From positions 172,351 through 236,350 of the forward strand of contig NZ_WEZQ01000019.1 of the NCBI RefSeq assembly GCF_009864005.1: a stretch of DNA of 64,000 nucleotides, read 5' to 3'. The translations under genes were made by a program, and so were the position numbers. The stretch is from Furfurilactobacillus milii. Lineage in GTDB: Bacteria > Bacillota > Bacilli > Lactobacillales > Lactobacillaceae. Positions 1 through 11,162 of this stretch are shown here, piece after piece (the first letter of the stretch is position 1; every line of letters starts with the position of its first letter). Under the pieces are notes generated by a model. It searched no databases and was not told the origin of the DNA. It saw only the letters and a program-made list of their open reading frames with translations.

Positions 1-396
1 ATGTTCAATGCACTCTTCAGTGGCTTAGAATTCATGGGATTTTTCCTCGGCTTTGCCTTTTTGGCGATGCTTGCTAGTTGCCTGATGTTCAAGATCTTGT
101 CGGGCGCAAATAAGGATGTTGTTCGCTACAATATGCTGAACCGGATTGGAACTAGACGGGTGCTGATGAAGCAGGCGGTGCGTGGTGAAATTTTGACACT
201 GTTTGCGCTGCCAGGCATTTTGGGCATTGTCGATGTATTATTCGGATTACAGGTGTTTAAGCCGCTGATGTATCATCCTAATGCCATGACGGGTTGGTCG
301 ATTTTGATTTTCTGTGTTTTATACGGTGTTTATTATGGAATCACAACATTAATTTATGAACGGCTAGTGATTCCTAAAGAGCAGATGAACGCCTAA
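1..396 (+). CDS. FtsX-like ABC transporter permease, C-terminal part (5' end outside the window)
   Basis: The last 131 residues of a multi-pass membrane protein. It has three hydrophobic segments (about 10-32, 66-83 and 98-116), with a short basic loop around residues 40-60 that includes an NRIGTRR stretch. This pattern is typical of the C-terminal FtsX domain of BceB/YxdM-type permeases, which export or sense antimicrobial peptides with a partner ATPase. The window starts inside or at the edge of the gene, so the ATG at base 1 is probably internal and the protein is probably much longer. The partner ATPase would be expected upstream, outside the window. The type of permease is inferred from a fragment. 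Confidence 0.6.
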   Translation: MFNALFSGLEFMGFFLGFAFLAMLASCLMFKILSGANKDVVRYNMLNRIGTRRVLMKQAVRGEILTLFALPGILGIVDVLFGLQVFKPLMYHPNAMTGWSILIFCVLYGVYYGITTLIYERLVIPKEQMNA

Positions 397-432
397 TTAA
401 TTTAAAAGTTGCTTTTAGGGTTAATTGCTTGA

Positions 433-462
433 TTGACGAAGCAACAGACAATCGCGTATCCT
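433..462 (+). promoter_or_regulatory. Possible promoter of the gntR-ABC operon
   Basis: TTGACG (433-438), an 18-nt spacer and TATCCT (457-462) lie about 45 nt upstream of the gntR start. The -10 is poor. YtrA-type GntR proteins usually repress their own operon, so an operator would be expected here, but I see no clear palindrome. Confidence 0.3.
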
Positions 463-505
463 TATCTTGCTAACACATAAAGAAAGCTAAGGCTGGAGAA
501 AAAAC

Positions 506-901
506 ATGCACTTTGACTTTGATGGCAATACGCCACTTTATTTACAAGTGGCAGAACAAATTGAAGAAGCCATTTTAACGAATGGTTTTAAGTCCGGGGA
601 ACAAGTGCCGTCAACGACCGAGATTTCCAGGGAATTTCACATTAACCCTGCAACTGTGCTAAAAGGTATGAATATTTTGGTTAATGATGAGATTATTGAA
701 AAACGTCGTGGACTTGGCATGTTTGTATTGGAAGGCGCACGTGAACGGATTACGGACAAGCGGCGTACCCAATTTTATGAAGACAACATTCAGCCACTGA
801 TTAACGCCGCAAGGCAAATCGGTCTTTCGGAAGCTGTTTTGGCAGAGATGATTAAACGGGGGTATGCAGATAATGGCACTGACAATCACCAAATTGACTA
901 A
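506..901 (+). CDS. GntR family transcriptional regulator, YtrA subfamily
   Basis: 131 residues: an N-terminal winged helix (about 10-72, with the helix-turn-helix around STTEISREFHINPATVLKGM) and a short C-terminal helical tail of about 50 residues. This short form is the YtrA subfamily, which typically represses an adjacent ABC transporter operon induced by cell-wall-active compounds. A GGAGA ribosome-binding site precedes the ATG. The gene overlaps the following ATPase gene by 29 bases, so the two are translationally coupled. The ligand cannot be read from the sequence. Confidence 0.85.
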   Translation: MHFDFDGNTPLYLQVAEQIEEAILTNGFKSGEQVPSTTEISREFHINPATVLKGMNILVNDEIIEKRRGLGMFVLEGARERITDKRRTQFYEDNIQPLINAARQIGLSEAVLAEMIKRGYADNGTDNHQID

Positions 902-1730
902 GCACGCAGGGCGCAAAATGCTCCTTCACAGTGCCAATCTAACGTTTGAACCGGAAACAATTTATGGTCTACTGGGTCGTAATGGGGCTGGCAAAAGCAC
1001 TTTACTAAATATGGTTGCCGACCGAATCCCCCGGTCAAGCGGTGAAATCACAATTGATGGCCAATCAGTTCACGAAAATGATCATGTTTTACAACGACTT
1101 TTTTTGGCCAGCGAAGATAACCTGTATCCCGCTCGTGAACGAGTAAATAACCTATTTAAGATCACGAAGCAACTATACGGCGACTTTGATGATGACTATG
1201 CTGAATATTTAGCTAAAGCATTTGGCTTAAATACACGCACCAGTTTTGGACGCTTATCGACAGGTTATCGAACTATATTTAAGGATATTGTTGCACTTTG
1301 CGTACCGGCAGATTACATCATGTTAGACGAACCAGTTCTTGGCCTTGATGCTGGACATCGTGAACTGTTTTACCGCGAGTTGATAACTACGTATGCGAAC
1401 CGCCCACGAACCTTTATTATTGCGACCCATTTGATTGAGGAAGTAGAAACGATCCTAAATAATGTGATTGTGATTAATCAAGGTCAAATTAAACTAGCTG
1501 AGCCTGTCGAGTCACTGATGGCTCGGTCATATCGTTTGGCTGGACCAAGCGATGCGATGGCAACGTTCTTGCCTAATGTCAAGGTGCTGTCACAAAGTTC
1601 CTTTGGGCATGAAACGAGGGCAATTGTAACGATGATTGGCTCACCGGCGTTACCAGAGGGGATTGCTAAACACGCTTTGGGCTTGCAGGATCTGTTTGTG
1701 GCATTAACGGAGGATAGTCATGAAGATTAA
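873..1730 (+). CDS. ABC transporter ATP-binding protein (YtrB-like)
   Basis: 285 residues from the ATG at 873, preferred because GGGGG at 857-862 lies about 10 nt upstream; an in-frame ATG at 864 sits almost on that site. Walker A is GRNGAGKST (35-43) and Walker B is YIMLDEP (148-154). The ABC signature is degenerate: LSTGYR (128-133) instead of LSGGQ. A switch histidine is visible (IATHLIEE). It sits between a YtrA-like regulator and a membrane subunit whose ATG overlaps its 3' end, so the three form one operon. The substrate is unknown; relatives respond to cell-envelope stress. Confidence 0.85.
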   Translation: MALTITKLTKHAGRKMLLHSANLTFEPETIYGLLGRNGAGKSTLLNMVADRIPRSSGEITIDGQSVHENDHVLQRLFLASEDNLYPARERVNNLFKITKQLYGDFDDDYAEYLAKAFGLNTRTSFGRLSTGYRTIFKDIVALCVPADYIMLDEPVLGLDAGHRELFYRELITTYANRPRTFIIATHLIEEVETILNNVIVINQGQIKLAEPVESLMARSYRLAGPSDAMATFLPNVKVLSQSSFGHETRAIVTMIGSPALPEGIAKHALGLQDLFVALTEDSHED

Positions 1731-2508
1731 ACCAGTTTATCAATTTCGTCTTCAGCGTGATGCAAAACTGTTGGGATGGGGTTATTTAGCTTCGTTCGTT
1801 GGCTTGTGGTTCATTCCATTTTTGATCAGATGGATGACCAGTGGTCTTAAAGCAGCGTTGCCACTCAAACCGTATCTTGCAACTAATGCGTTAGAGTCGA
1901 TTATGGTCTTGTTTCTCTTTGTAGTCGGCGCACTTGTGTATCAGGGATTTGAATTATTTATTCAAAATGGCATTTCAAGACGCACTTACTGGACAGGAAA
2001 GTTACTGAGTCTGATGACAATTGCTGTTGGTATTTCCTTTATTAATGTTTTATATCGGCTACTGGTAGCACAGCCGCTGGGGATGCGAACATTTGAAAGT
2101 GCCGGTCGCGCAGAATTTGGTCACTTCATTCAACACGGCAATATTGATATCTTTTGGTTTTGGATTCGTGCGCTGAGTACGTTGACATTAGCATTGGCGC
2201 TCGGTATGCTCGTTGGCTCTGTGTTGGGGCTAATGACGACTAGGTGGAAGATTATTACATTTGTTGCGGCGCCAATCATCGGTCTTGGCCTGCTGACATT
2301 TATTTTGTACGCTGGTACAAATGGTGGTCAACCGATTTCATTCACATCAACCTGGTTAGGAAGCCTATTCCGGGTGATGTACGGATTTGATGGCTACATT
2401 CGCTATCAACATCCATTAAATTTAGTTATCACAAACTTTATTTTAAGTGCAATCGGTTTGGCTGTTAGTTACTGCTTTAACCGTTTGCTACGCCTAAGAC
2501 GAATTTAA
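1720..2508 (+). CDS. ABC transporter permease subunit (ABC-2 type, unknown substrate)
   Basis: 262 residues with about six hydrophobic segments (roughly 18-37, 60-82, 105-125, 152-175, 182-200 and 234-252). The start overlaps the ATPase gene by 11 bases and is preceded by GGAGG. There is no extracellular substrate-binding domain. The position identifies it as the membrane partner of the ATPase at 873-1730. The sequence itself shows no family-diagnostic motif that I recognise beyond the ABC-2-like layout. Confidence 0.75.
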   Translation: MKIKPVYQFRLQRDAKLLGWGYLASFVGLWFIPFLIRWMTSGLKAALPLKPYLATNALESIMVLFLFVVGALVYQGFELFIQNGISRRTYWTGKLLSLMTIAVGISFINVLYRLLVAQPLGMRTFESAGRAEFGHFIQHGNIDIFWFWIRALSTLTLALALGMLVGSVLGLMTTRWKIITFVAAPIIGLGLLTFILYAGTNGGQPISFTSTWLGSLFRVMYGFDGYIRYQHPLNLVITNFILSAIGLAVSYCFNRLLRLRRI

Positions 2509-2534
2509 TGAACACAAACGTTAACCATCGTTTA

Positions 2535-2563
2535 TTGACAGCTTGCTCGTTTATCAGTAAACT
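2535..2563 (+). promoter_or_regulatory. Promoter of rny
   Basis: TTGACA (2535-2540), a 17-nt spacer and TAAACT (2558-2563) form a good sigma-A promoter about 90 nt upstream of the rny ATG. The resulting leader would be about 80 nt. Confidence 0.6.
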
Positions 2564-2651
2564 GAAATTGTGTAATTAATCAATTTAACATCTTACAAGT
2601 TTGCGGCTGGCTTAACGGTCAGCCATTTTTGATGAAGGGCGGGAATTAAAT

Positions 2652-4214
2652 ATGGTTTACGTTGTAACCATAATCCTCGTGCTCATCGCTATTATTGCCG
2701 GTCTGTATGGTGGACTTGCTATTGCCAAGAAGCGTCACGAACGCGATATTGACAATGCCAACAATTCTGCCGCAGCCATCCTAAAGAAAGCTCATCAGGA
2801 TGCAAAAACCGCTAAAAAAGAGGCTTTACTTGAGGCTCGCGAAGAGAACCACAAGTACCGAACGGACGTTGAAAATGAATTAAAGGATCGACGTGCGGAG
2901 GTTCAAAAGCAAGAAGATCGGTTATTGCAACGTGAAGAAGCTCTGGATCGCAAGGATAATACGTTTGAAAAGCGTGAAGCTCAATTAACACGTAAAGAAG
3001 ACAAGTTAACTAGTGATCGGGATGCACTGAAACAGCAACAGCAAGAAGCAGCAGACCTCATCGATAAGCGACAACAAGAAGTTGAACGAGTGGCGGCTTT
3101 GTCTCAAGACGAAGCACGTGATTTAGTTATTCAGGAAACAAAGGATCAGTTGGCTCATGAACGAGCCGTACTGATTAAAGAAAGTGAAGAAGAGGCCAAG
3201 ATCTCTGCTGATAAGGAAGCTAAGAACCTAATTGTTGCTGCCATTCAGCGGAGTGTTGCAGACACCGTCTCTGATAATACAGTGACGGTCGTTACATTGC
3301 CGAATGATGACATGAAGGGCCGAATCATTGGTCGTGAGGGTCGTAACATCCGGACACTTGAAACGTTAACTGGAATTGACCTCATTATTGACGATACGCC
3401 GGAAGCAGTTGTGCTGAGTGGGTTTGATCCCGTTCGTCGTGAAATTGCTAAGTTGGCGTTGGAAAAATTGATTGCTGATGGTCGGATTCATCCGGCCAGA
3501 ATTGAAGAAATGGTTGAAAAAGCACGCAAGGAAATGGACGATAAAATCCGTGAAATTGGTGAACAAACCGTCTTTGATTTAGGCATTCGAGCCATGAATC
3601 CTGATTTAATTAAGACAATTGGGCGAATGAACTACAGAACTAGTTATGGTCAAAATGTTTTGAACCACTCTATTGAAGTTGCTAAGTTGACCGCTGTGAT
3701 GGCGGCAGAACTTGGTGAGGATGTTGCGTTAGCTAAGCGCGCAGGATTATTACACGATATTGGTAAGGCCGTGGATCATGAAGTTGAGGGATCTCACGTT
3801 GAATTAGGGGTTGAATTGGCAACTAAGTACCATGAAAACCCAGTTGTTATTAACACAATTGCTTCTCACCATGGTGATGTTGAACCGACATCTATCATCG
3901 CCGTCTTGGTTGGCGCTGCGGATGCTATTTCTTCAGCAAGACCAGGTGCACGTTCCGAATCGCTTGAAAATTACATTCAGCGTTTGAAACAGTTGGAAGA
4001 AATTGCTAACCGTCACGATGGTGTGGCACAAAGTTATGCCATTCAGGCAGGTCGTGAAGTACGGGTTATCGTTAAGCCTCAGGATATCGATGATCTTCAA
4101 GCAACGGTCATTGCCCGTGACATAAAGAATGAAATTGAAAACGATCTTGAATATCCTGGTCATATTAAAGTGACCGTTATTCGGGAAACGAGAGCTGTCG
4201 AGTACGCCAAATAG
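2652..4214 (+). CDS. rny: Ribonuclease Y
   Basis: 520 residues, the usual length for this membrane-anchored endoribonuclease, which initiates mRNA decay in Firmicutes. Order of parts: transmembrane helix (about 3-23), a long charged coiled coil (about 28-200, very rich in K, E, R and Q), a KH RNA-binding domain ([12 protein letters not shown], 223-234) and an HD catalytic domain with the metal-binding pair in LLHDIGK (H368, D369). It has its own promoter and is followed by an intrinsic terminator, so it is probably transcribed alone. Confidence 0.97.
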   Translation: MVYVVTIILVLIAIIAGLYGGLAIAKKRHERDIDNANNSAAAILKKAHQDAKTAKKEALLEAREENHKYRTDVENELKDRRAEVQKQEDRLLQREEALDRKDNTFEKREAQLTRKEDKLTSDRDALKQQQQEAADLIDKRQQEVERVAALSQDEARDLVIQETKDQLAHERAVLIKESEEEAKISADKEAKNLIVAAIQRSVADTVSDNTVTVVTLPNDDMKGRIIGREGRNIRTLETLTGIDLIIDDTPEAVVLSGFDPVRREIAKLALEKLIADGRIHPARIEEMVEKARKEMDDKIREIGEQTVFDLGIRAMNPDLIKTIGRMNYRTSYGQNVLNHSIEVAKLTAVMAAELGEDVALAKRAGLLHDIGKAVDHEVEGSHVELGVELATKYHENPVVINTIASHHGDVEPTSIIAVLVGAADAISSARPGARSESLENYIQRLKQLEEIANRHDGVAQSYAIQAGREVRVIVKPQDIDDLQATVIARDIKNEIENDLEYPGHIKVTVIRETRAVEYAK

Positions 4215-4231
4215 GTGACTTAATAGCATAA

Positions 4232-4270
4232 GACGACACTTAGCCGAGATTTGGCTGATGTCGTTTTTCT
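4232..4270 (+). terminator. Intrinsic terminator after rny
   Basis: The arms ACGACA...AGCC and GGCT...GTCGT form an imperfect stem around a GAGATTT loop, followed by a run of T. It starts about 18 nt after the rny stop. Confidence 0.8.
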
Positions 4271-4457
4271 TTGCTGTTAAACATTATTTTTAGTAGGGAC
4301 CACGTGTTCGAATCAACCCAGACAGTGACCGCAAAAAATGTTAAACTTAGACCATCGTTTTTTGGGGACTTAGATGAAATTGTTTGTTAGTTCTAAGTGG
4401 GTGAAGCCACTTACGATGAACGACGAATTTTTTGAAGTAGTGAGGAGTTTACGTTAC

Positions 4458-7085
4458 ATGGCAAAAAAGTCAGCACAAGAGAGTATGGAAACGCCAATGA
4501 TGAAGCAGTATCAGTCCATCAAGGATCAGTATCCTGATGCCTTTTTGTTTTATCGAATCGGTGATTTTTACGAACTATTTAATGATGATGCAGTTAAGGG
4601 TGCCCAATTGCTCGAATTGACGTTAACCGCGCGTAACCATAATTCAGCCGATCCAATCCCAATGTGTGGCGTTCCACATCACGCTGTTCAAAATTATATT
4701 GATATTCTGGTAGATCACGGGTATAAAGTTGCCATTTGTGAACAAATGGAAGACCCGGCCCTTGCAAAGGGCATGGTAAAGCGACAAGTTATTCAGTTGA
4801 TTACACCAGGAACGCGCATGGAAACCGGTGTTAGTGGCGCGAAGGAAAATAATTATTTGGCAGGCTTTATCAAACAAGACGATCATTTTGGCTTTGCATA
4901 TGCGGATGTCTCTACGGGTGAACTGCGAACCGCCAATCTATCGACATTTGATACGGTGATGAATGAAGTCATGTCTGTCGAGGCTAAAGAGGTGGTTGTT
5001 GACGACACTGTACCTGCTGAGCTGACTGATCAGTTTAAGCCACTTGGTATTTTGGTCTCTCATCAAACGGAAATCACGACTGGGGCAGAATTGAGCTTTG
5101 TAACACAGGATCTGGATGACGGTGTTGAAACGTCAGCAGTTTCCATGCTGTTGAGCTATATGGAAGGCACCCAGAAGCGGAGTCTGTCTCATTTGCAGCG
5201 CGCAATTGCGTATGAACCATCCTACTATCTTAAAATGGATCATTATGCCAAACGGAACTTGGAATTGGCAACTAATATTCGTACCGGCAAAAAATCCGGC
5301 ACACTTTTATGGTTGTTAGATGAAACTAAGACAGCGATGGGTGGTCGGTTATTAAAGCAATGGTTGGATCGACCACTGTTGTCACTGGATGAAATCAAAG
5401 CACGTCAAGACAAAGTGGATGAGTTGCTTCAACATTATTTTGAACGCTCAAATCTACAGGATGAGCTGGTCAAAGTTTACGATTTAGAGCGGCTGGCTGG
5501 TCGAGTGGCGTTTGGTAGTGTGAATGGCCGAGATTTGATCCAATTGAAGACTTCATTGCAACAGGTGCCAAAAATCAAATATGTTTTAGAAGAGTTGGAT
5601 CAAAACGTGTTTGGCGACATGTTGACTGGATTAGATCCTGTTGATGATGTTGCTGAGCTGATTGATCGTGCTATCAACGACGATTCCCCAATATCAGTGA
5701 CTGACGGCGGTGTCATCAAGGATGGTTATGATGATCAGCTTGATGAGTATCGGGATGCAATGAAAAATGGCAAACAGTGGATTGCCGAGCTTGAGGCCAA
5801 AGAACGGCAAGCCACTGGGATCAGTACCCTTAAAATTGGTTATAACCGGGTATTTGGGTACTATATTGAAGTCACCAAGGCGAACCTTAGCAAGTTGCCA
5901 GATGATCGTTATGAGCGTAAGCAAACACTGACTAACGCGGAACGGTTTTCAACACCAGAATTGAAGGAAAAGGAAACGTTGATTCTGGAGGCTCAGGAAA
6001 AGTCGACCGCCTTGGAGTATCAACTCTTTACTAAGGTTCGGGAGGTCGTGAAGGCTGCCATTGGCCGTTTGCAACGACTGGCTAAAGCATTGGCCAGTTT
6101 AGATGTCTTGCAGAGTTTTGCCGTCGTTTCAGAAAACTATCGTTTTGTTCGCCCTGAACTGAATAACGGGCATGATTTAGAAATTGAAGATGGTCGTCAT
6201 CCCGTTGTTGAAAAAGTACTCGGAAAACAGGAATATGTGCCTAATGATGTCCGAATGGCTGACGATACAACTGTGCTGCTTATCACTGGACCGAACATGT
6301 CTGGGAAAAGTACCTATATGCGTCAACTGGCATTAACCGTCGTGATGGCCCAAATGGGTTGTTTTGTGCCTGCTAAATCCGCTAGTATGCCGGTGTTTGA
6401 CCAAATTTTCACCAGAATTGGTGCAGCAGATGATTTAATTTCCGGTAATTCAACGTTCATGGTTGAAATGCAGGAGGCTAACGATGCGTTGATGCATGCG
6501 ACCGCTAATAGCTTAATCTTATTTGACGAAATCGGCCGGGGCACTGCGACCTACGATGGAATGGCATTAGCCCAAGCAATTATCGAGTATGTTCATGATC
6601 ACGTTCATGCTAAAACTCTGTTCAGTACGCATTACCATGAATTAACAGCACTGGATGAATCTTTGCACGCGTTGAAAAACATTCACGTTGGCGCGGTCGA
6701 AGAGAACGGTCAACTGGTATTTCTTCATCAAATTCAACCGGGACCAGCTGACAAGTCTTACGGGATTCACGTGGCTAAGCTAGCGGGGATGCCGGATGGG
6801 TTGTTGTCTAGGGCTAGCACAATTTTGCAAGAGCTTGAGGCTAATGCAGGTGAAACACCAACGCCTGTGAATGTTGATGAACCTTTATCAGAGCCAGCAC
6901 CGGAACCTGCGTCAAAACGAAAGCAGACGGCAACGAGCAAACAGTTGGCGTTGTTTGAAACGCCGACGATGGATCCGAAGGTTGCAGATATTATCAAGGA
7001 TTTAAAACAGATGAATTTAATGGGTATGACACCGATGGATGTTATGAACAAGTTTTATGATATTCAACAAAAACTACAGTCATAA
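4458..7085 (+). CDS. mutS: DNA mismatch repair protein MutS
   Basis: 875 residues from the ATG at 4458, chosen because GTGAGGAG lies about 11 nt upstream and the product then begins like other MutS proteins; the frame stays open further upstream. The mismatch-reading Phe-Tyr-Glu is at 37-39 (GDFYELF). The ATPase has Walker A GPNMSGKS (611-618) and Walker B DEIGRG (from 690). A C-terminal QLALF (829-833) matches the sliding-clamp binding motif. MutS binds mismatches and recruits MutL, encoded 53 bases downstream. The DNA repair block continues with ruvAB. Confidence 0.97.
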   Translation: MAKKSAQESMETPMMKQYQSIKDQYPDAFLFYRIGDFYELFNDDAVKGAQLLELTLTARNHNSADPIPMCGVPHHAVQNYIDILVDHGYKVAICEQMEDPALAKGMVKRQVIQLITPGTRMETGVSGAKENNYLAGFIKQDDHFGFAYADVSTGELRTANLSTFDTVMNEVMSVEAKEVVVDDTVPAELTDQFKPLGILVSHQTEITTGAELSFVTQDLDDGVETSAVSMLLSYMEGTQKRSLSHLQRAIAYEPSYYLKMDHYAKRNLELATNIRTGKKSGTLLWLLDETKTAMGGRLLKQWLDRPLLSLDEIKARQDKVDELLQHYFERSNLQDELVKVYDLERLAGRVAFGSVNGRDLIQLKTSLQQVPKIKYVLEELDQNVFGDMLTGLDPVDDVAELIDRAINDDSPISVTDGGVIKDGYDDQLDEYRDAMKNGKQWIAELEAKERQATGISTLKIGYNRVFGYYIEVTKANLSKLPDDRYERKQTLTNAERFSTPELKEKETLILEAQEKSTALEYQLFTKVREVVKAAIGRLQRLAKALASLDVLQSFAVVSENYRFVRPELNNGHDLEIEDGRHPVVEKVLGKQEYVPNDVRMADDTTVLLITGPNMSGKSTYMRQLALTVVMAQMGCFVPAKSASMPVFDQIFTRIGAADDLISGNSTFMVEMQEANDALMHATANSLILFDEIGRGTATYDGMALAQAIIEYVHDHVHAKTLFSTHYHELTALDESLHALKNIHVGAVEENGQLVFLHQIQPGPADKSYGIHVAKLAGMPDGLLSRASTILQELEANAGETPTPVNVDEPLSEPAPEPASKRKQTATSKQLALFETPTMDPKVADIIKDLKQMNLMGMTPMDVMNKFYDIQQKLQS

Positions 7086-7138
7086 TTTGACCATTATTCA
7101 AAATGAAGCGGTGAAGGTTAACAAGAGGATTAAACAGT

Positions 7139-9202
7139 ATGGCAAAAATTCATGAATTACCCACTGTCCTCGCAGATCAAATTGCTGCTGGGGAAGTGGT
7201 TGAACGACCGGCATCAGTGGTGAAAGAGCTTGTTGAAAATGCCGTTGACGCGCATGCTAAAACGATTGATGTGCTGGTGGAAGAAGCAGGACTAAAATCG
7301 ATTCAAGTAGTTGATGATGGGGTTGGCATTGCGGATGAAGATGTCGAAATGGCCTTTTCAAGGCATGCGACCAGCAAAATAACCTCACGTGAAGATTTGT
7401 TTCGTGTTCACTCGCTGGGATTTCGTGGTGAAGCGTTACCTAGTATCGCATCGGTTGCCGATGTTTGGCTAAAAACGGCGACGGGTAAGGGTGCGGGAAG
7501 TGAAGTGCACATCAAAGGCGGCGAAATTCTGACACATACGGCCGCGCAGTCACGACCAGGGACTGAAGTAACCGTCAGCGATTTATTTTTTAATACGCCG
7601 GCACGCTTAAAATATTTAAAATCACCGCAAACTGAACTAGCCAACATTGTGGATATTGTGGACAGACTTGCACTGGGGCACCCAGATGTCGCCTTTAGCT
7701 TAAGTCACAATGGACGCGAACTATTGCGGACAGCAGGGCGTGGAGACAGTCAGCAGGTTGTTGCAGGAATCTACGGTGTTCAAACGGCCCGCAAGATGGT
7801 AGCGATAGAAAATGAGGACGCCGATTTCAAACTGACTGGTTATGTATCGCTGCCTGAATTGACGCGTGCTTCACGTAACTACATTTCGATTCTGATTAAT
7901 GGACGTTACATTAAAAATTACCAACTGACGAAAGCTCTCATTAAGGGCTATGGTTCCAAACTGATGGTAGGGCGTTATCCTATCGCCGTCCTTAATTTAA
8001 CGATGGATCCATTCTTAGTTGACGTTAACGTTCATCCAACTAAACAGGAGGTTAGGCTAAGTAAAGAGCCTGAACTCGCGGATTTAATTGACAAGGCGGT
8101 TTATAACCGGATTGCGCAGGAAAACCTAATTCCTGACGCTTATCAAAATTTACGTGGTGAACCAAGTTTGGATTCAAATGCGTTAGCACAGCGACTAAGC
8201 GAAGCATCGACCACTAGGAATGCGGATGTGAATGTTCATTATGCGCGGCCACAACAGTTAGCGGGACGGCAACCGCAACCGGTAGCATCATCTTCACCAG
8301 TTGTGGATTCAGGTTCAGAAACAGATGCTGAAACGACAGCCAGGGATGATGGTAACGTTGGCACAACGTTGCCAAATGCCTTACCAACACAAACATTGGC
8401 ACCTGTTGTGGTGCATCATGTGGACGACATGGCAGACGCTTCAGTTGCGGCTTTCGATGCGCGCTATGCTCATGATGACACGACACCATTCGGCGATGAA
8501 GAAGCACCTCAAGTACCAATGCCAAATGAGGAAACGGAAATGTTACCGGATCAATCAACCAGTAGTGATGGTCAACGCCGTTTTCCAGAATTAACTTACA
8601 TTGGTCAAATGCACGGCACCTTTCTGTTTGCTCAAGCTGAAGATGGTCTTTACCTCATTGATCAGCATGCCGCTCAGGAGCGAATCAAGTATGAATACTA
8701 CCGTGTCAAAATTGGTGAAGTTAGTCGTGATTTGCAAAACCTGTTGGTACCGATCGTTTTGGACTATCCGACTAGTGATGTCTTAAAGATTAATGACGCT
8801 AAGGATAAGCTCGAACAACTGGGATTATTTTTGGAACCGTTTGGCAACAACAGTTTTATTGTGCGTCAGCACCCAACCTGGTTTGAAGAAGGTCAAGAAG
8901 AGTCAACGATTCGTGAAATGATTGACTGGGTGCTGACTGATCATGATTTAACGGTTGCCAAATTCCGTGTAAAAACGGCGATTATGATGAGTTGTAAACG
9001 GTCAATTAAGGCCAATCATCATTTGGATGAACGGCAGGCGCGGGCGTTATTACACGATTTGGCTCAGACACAAAATCCGTTTAATTGTCCACATGGGCGG
9101 CCTGTCGTGGTTCATTTTACTAACGCTGATATGGAAAAAATGTTTAAGCGAATCCAGGATTCTCACGAATCGTGGGCAGAGTTTGATGAGCATGAATTTT
9201 AG
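7139..9202 (+). CDS. mutL: DNA mismatch repair protein MutL (endonuclease type)
   Basis: 687 residues. The N-terminal GHKL ATPase carries the expected E-N, DDGVGI and FRGEAL motifs. Residues of about 345-475 form a low-complexity Ala/Thr/Asp/Pro-rich linker. The C-terminal domain carries [12 protein letters not shown] (from 508), the DQHA(X)2E(X)4E metal-binding endonuclease motif, plus the later CKRSIKA and CPHGRP elements. It is therefore the nicking form found in bacteria without MutH. AGAGGA precedes the ATG. It is co-directional with mutS and probably in the same operon. Confidence 0.97.
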   Translation: MAKIHELPTVLADQIAAGEVVERPASVVKELVENAVDAHAKTIDVLVEEAGLKSIQVVDDGVGIADEDVEMAFSRHATSKITSREDLFRVHSLGFRGEALPSIASVADVWLKTATGKGAGSEVHIKGGEILTHTAAQSRPGTEVTVSDLFFNTPARLKYLKSPQTELANIVDIVDRLALGHPDVAFSLSHNGRELLRTAGRGDSQQVVAGIYGVQTARKMVAIENEDADFKLTGYVSLPELTRASRNYISILINGRYIKNYQLTKALIKGYGSKLMVGRYPIAVLNLTMDPFLVDVNVHPTKQEVRLSKEPELADLIDKAVYNRIAQENLIPDAYQNLRGEPSLDSNALAQRLSEASTTRNADVNVHYARPQQLAGRQPQPVASSSPVVDSGSETDAETTARDDGNVGTTLPNALPTQTLAPVVVHHVDDMADASVAAFDARYAHDDTTPFGDEEAPQVPMPNEETEMLPDQSTSSDGQRRFPELTYIGQMHGTFLFAQAEDGLYLIDQHAAQERIKYEYYRVKIGEVSRDLQNLLVPIVLDYPTSDVLKINDAKDKLEQLGLFLEPFGNNSFIVRQHPTWFEEGQEESTIREMIDWVLTDHDLTVAKFRVKTAIMMSCKRSIKANHHLDERQARALLHDLAQTQNPFNCPHGRPVVVHFTNADMEKMFKRIQDSHESWAEFDEHEF

Positions 9203-9290
9203 CGTGTGGTTTGACTTGGGATGGTTTTGAGTAATGACGAGCTCTCGTTCAGACTGTTTAAAGTTGGCCGATGCAAACGGAGGAAAATGA

Positions 9291-9893
9291 ATGTTTGAGT
9301 ATTTAATTGGTCTCGTGACGGTGGTGACGCCGGCCTATGTTGTTCTTGAAGTAAACGGGGTCGGCTATTTGTTACAAACAGCGAACCCGTACCGGTTTCA
9401 AGAGGATTCTAAAAAGAACGTTAAAATCTACGTTTACCAAGCTGTTCGCGATACTGACATTAACTTGTTTGGTTTTGTCGATAGTGAAGAAAAGCAGTTA
9501 TTCCTAAAACTGCTTAACGTATCAGGTATCGGTCCCAAGAGTGCACTGGCCATTTTGGCAAACGAAGATCATGGCGGCCTAATTAGTGCAATTACAAATA
9601 ATGATGTTAAGTATCTGACGAAGTTTCCTGGTATTGGTAAAAAGACGGCACAACAAATTGTTTTGGATTTACAGGGGAAATTGGGCGATATTGGAATCGT
9701 TACGTCAGCTACAGAGGTCGAAACAGGACCTACTGTTAATTCATCAGCTCTTCGTGATGCGTTGGCGGCGCTTAGCGCATTAGGCTACAGTGGTACCGAC
9801 GTAAAACGGGTGGCAAAAAAATTAGATGATAATCAAACAACAAGTACGGATGCCTATTTAAGTCAGGCCCTACGTTTGTTAACTCAAGCGTAG
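9291..9893 (+). CDS. ruvA: Holliday junction DNA helicase subunit RuvA
   Basis: 200 residues, full length. An N-terminal OB-fold is followed by two helix-hairpin-helix motifs ([13 protein letters not shown] and [13 protein letters not shown]) and a C-terminal domain III (about 150-200) that contacts RuvB. RuvA binds four-way junctions and loads the RuvB ring. The ATG at 9291 follows GGAGG with good spacing. Its partner ruvB is 186 bases downstream, an unusually long and repeat-containing gap (see 9904-10044). Confidence 0.97.
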   Translation: MFEYLIGLVTVVTPAYVVLEVNGVGYLLQTANPYRFQEDSKKNVKIYVYQAVRDTDINLFGFVDSEEKQLFLKLLNVSGIGPKSALAILANEDHGGLISAITNNDVKYLTKFPGIGKKTAQQIVLDLQGKLGDIGIVTSATEVETGPTVNSSALRDALAALSALGYSGTDVKRVAKKLDDNQTTSTDAYLSQALRLLTQA

Positions 9894-9903
9894 TATGATT
9901 GAA

Positions 9904-10044
9904 AGAGTGATGCCGAAGCCCGGGAGAAGTTGAGCAATAACGGGAAGGTGAAGTATTCGGTGAATTTCCGAATCATTCAGCTTCATCTTATGCACAGACT
10001 TCTGGGCGTTAGGTGCACGTTTGAGAGTGATGCCGAAGCCCGGG
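9904..10044 (+). repeat. 120-nt-period direct repeat with nested hairpins between ruvA and ruvB
   Basis: AGAGTGATGCCGAAGCCCGG plus one more G is present exactly twice, at 9904-9924 and 10024-10044; both copies are followed by similar AGAA...GCAATAA stretches. Between the copies are nested inverted repeats: GCCC(GGG)AGAAGT (9918-9930) with ACTTCTGGGC (9998-10007), and ATTCGG (9955-9960) with CCGAAT (9968-9973). There is no T-run, so it is not a terminator. The second copy runs into the ruvB ribosome-binding site. I recognise no named RNA family. It may be a partial duplication of the ruvB leader or a structured RNA element. Confidence 0.6.
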
Positions 10045-10079
10045 TAGAAACCAGGCAATAAACTAGAAGGGGGACTGTT

Positions 10080-11087
10080 ATGGACGACGAGTTAATGTCA
10101 AATGAGCCTGTGGATGATCAGGAAGAGTCTTTAGAGCGTTCTTTAAGACCCGCAACGTTGGCACAGTATATTGGTCAAGATACCGTCAAACATCAGTTAG
10201 AAGTTTATATTCAGGCTGCTAGTGCCCGTGAAGAATCATTAGACCACGTGCTCCTTTATGGACCACCTGGCTTAGGGAAAACAACGCTTGCCATGGTGAT
10301 TGCTAATGAAATGCACGTAAACATCAAAACAACTAGTGGTCCAGCGATTGAAAAGCCGGGTGACGTAATTGCCTTGTTAAACGAGCTTCAGCCCGGCGAT
10401 ATTTTGTTCATCGATGAAATTCATCGTTTGCCAAAAATTGTCGAAGAAATGTTGTATTCCGCAATGGAAGACTTTTTCGTTGATATTGTTGTCGGCCAGG
10501 GTCCCACAGCTCATCCGGTGCATTTTCCGCTGCCTCCGTTTACTTTGATTGGGGCGACTACGCGAGCAGGTTTACTGTCAGCACCTTTGCGTGATCGATT
10601 CGGGATTGTGGAACATATGAACTATTATTCGACCGCTGACTTGGAAGAAATCACGTTACGTTCTGCCGATATCCTTGCGACTCAGATCGTTAAGGAGGGG
10701 GCTCATGAAATCGCCCGTCGTTCTCGTGGCACCCCCCGAATTGCTAACCGGCTATTAAAACGGGTGCGCGATTTTGCTGAGGTTAGTGATCACGATGCCG
10801 TTGATGCTGAAATCGTAGATCATGCGCTAAAAGTCTTAGGCGTGGATGATCTCGGCTTAGACGAAGTGGATTTAAAATTGCTTCGAACCATGATTAAATA
10901 TTATGATGGCGGACCGGTTGGCTTGACCACATTGGCGGCAAACATTGGTGAAGAATCGGATACGATTGCCGAAGTTTATGAGCCATACTTGCTACAAATT
11001 GGCATGATCAAACGAACACCACGGGGTCGAACCGTGACTTCGGCAGCTTACCAACATTTAAAAATTCCCGAACCAAAAGGGGACTAA
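10080..11087 (+). CDS. ruvB: Holliday junction DNA helicase subunit RuvB
   Basis: 335 residues, full length. It is an AAA+ motor with Walker [10 protein letters not shown] (61-69), Walker B DEIH (112-115), a sensor-1 GATTRAG stretch, and a C-terminal winged helix with [13 protein letters not shown]. RuvB drives branch migration with RuvA. A very strong AGAAGGGGG site precedes the ATG. It lies within the mutS-mutL-ruvA-ruvB repair block. Confidence 0.97.
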   Translation: MDDELMSNEPVDDQEESLERSLRPATLAQYIGQDTVKHQLEVYIQAASAREESLDHVLLYGPPGLGKTTLAMVIANEMHVNIKTTSGPAIEKPGDVIALLNELQPGDILFIDEIHRLPKIVEEMLYSAMEDFFVDIVVGQGPTAHPVHFPLPPFTLIGATTRAGLLSAPLRDRFGIVEHMNYYSTADLEEITLRSADILATQIVKEGAHEIARRSRGTPRIANRLLKRVRDFAEVSDHDAVDAEIVDHALKVLGVDDLGLDEVDLKLLRTMIKYYDGGPVGLTTLAANIGEESDTIAEVYEPYLLQIGMIKRTPRGRTVTSAAYQHLKIPEPKGD

Positions 11088-11162
11088 TTTGCTGGATTCG
11101 TTTGGCAAGCGTCGGAAAGTCTGTTACAGTACTCTACAGAATAAATGAATGAGGTGGATAAA

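Noticed and set aside
8214..8594. Long frames on both strands inside mutL
   Set aside because: They arise from the low-complexity linker of MutL; no ribosome-binding sites and no recognisable protein features.
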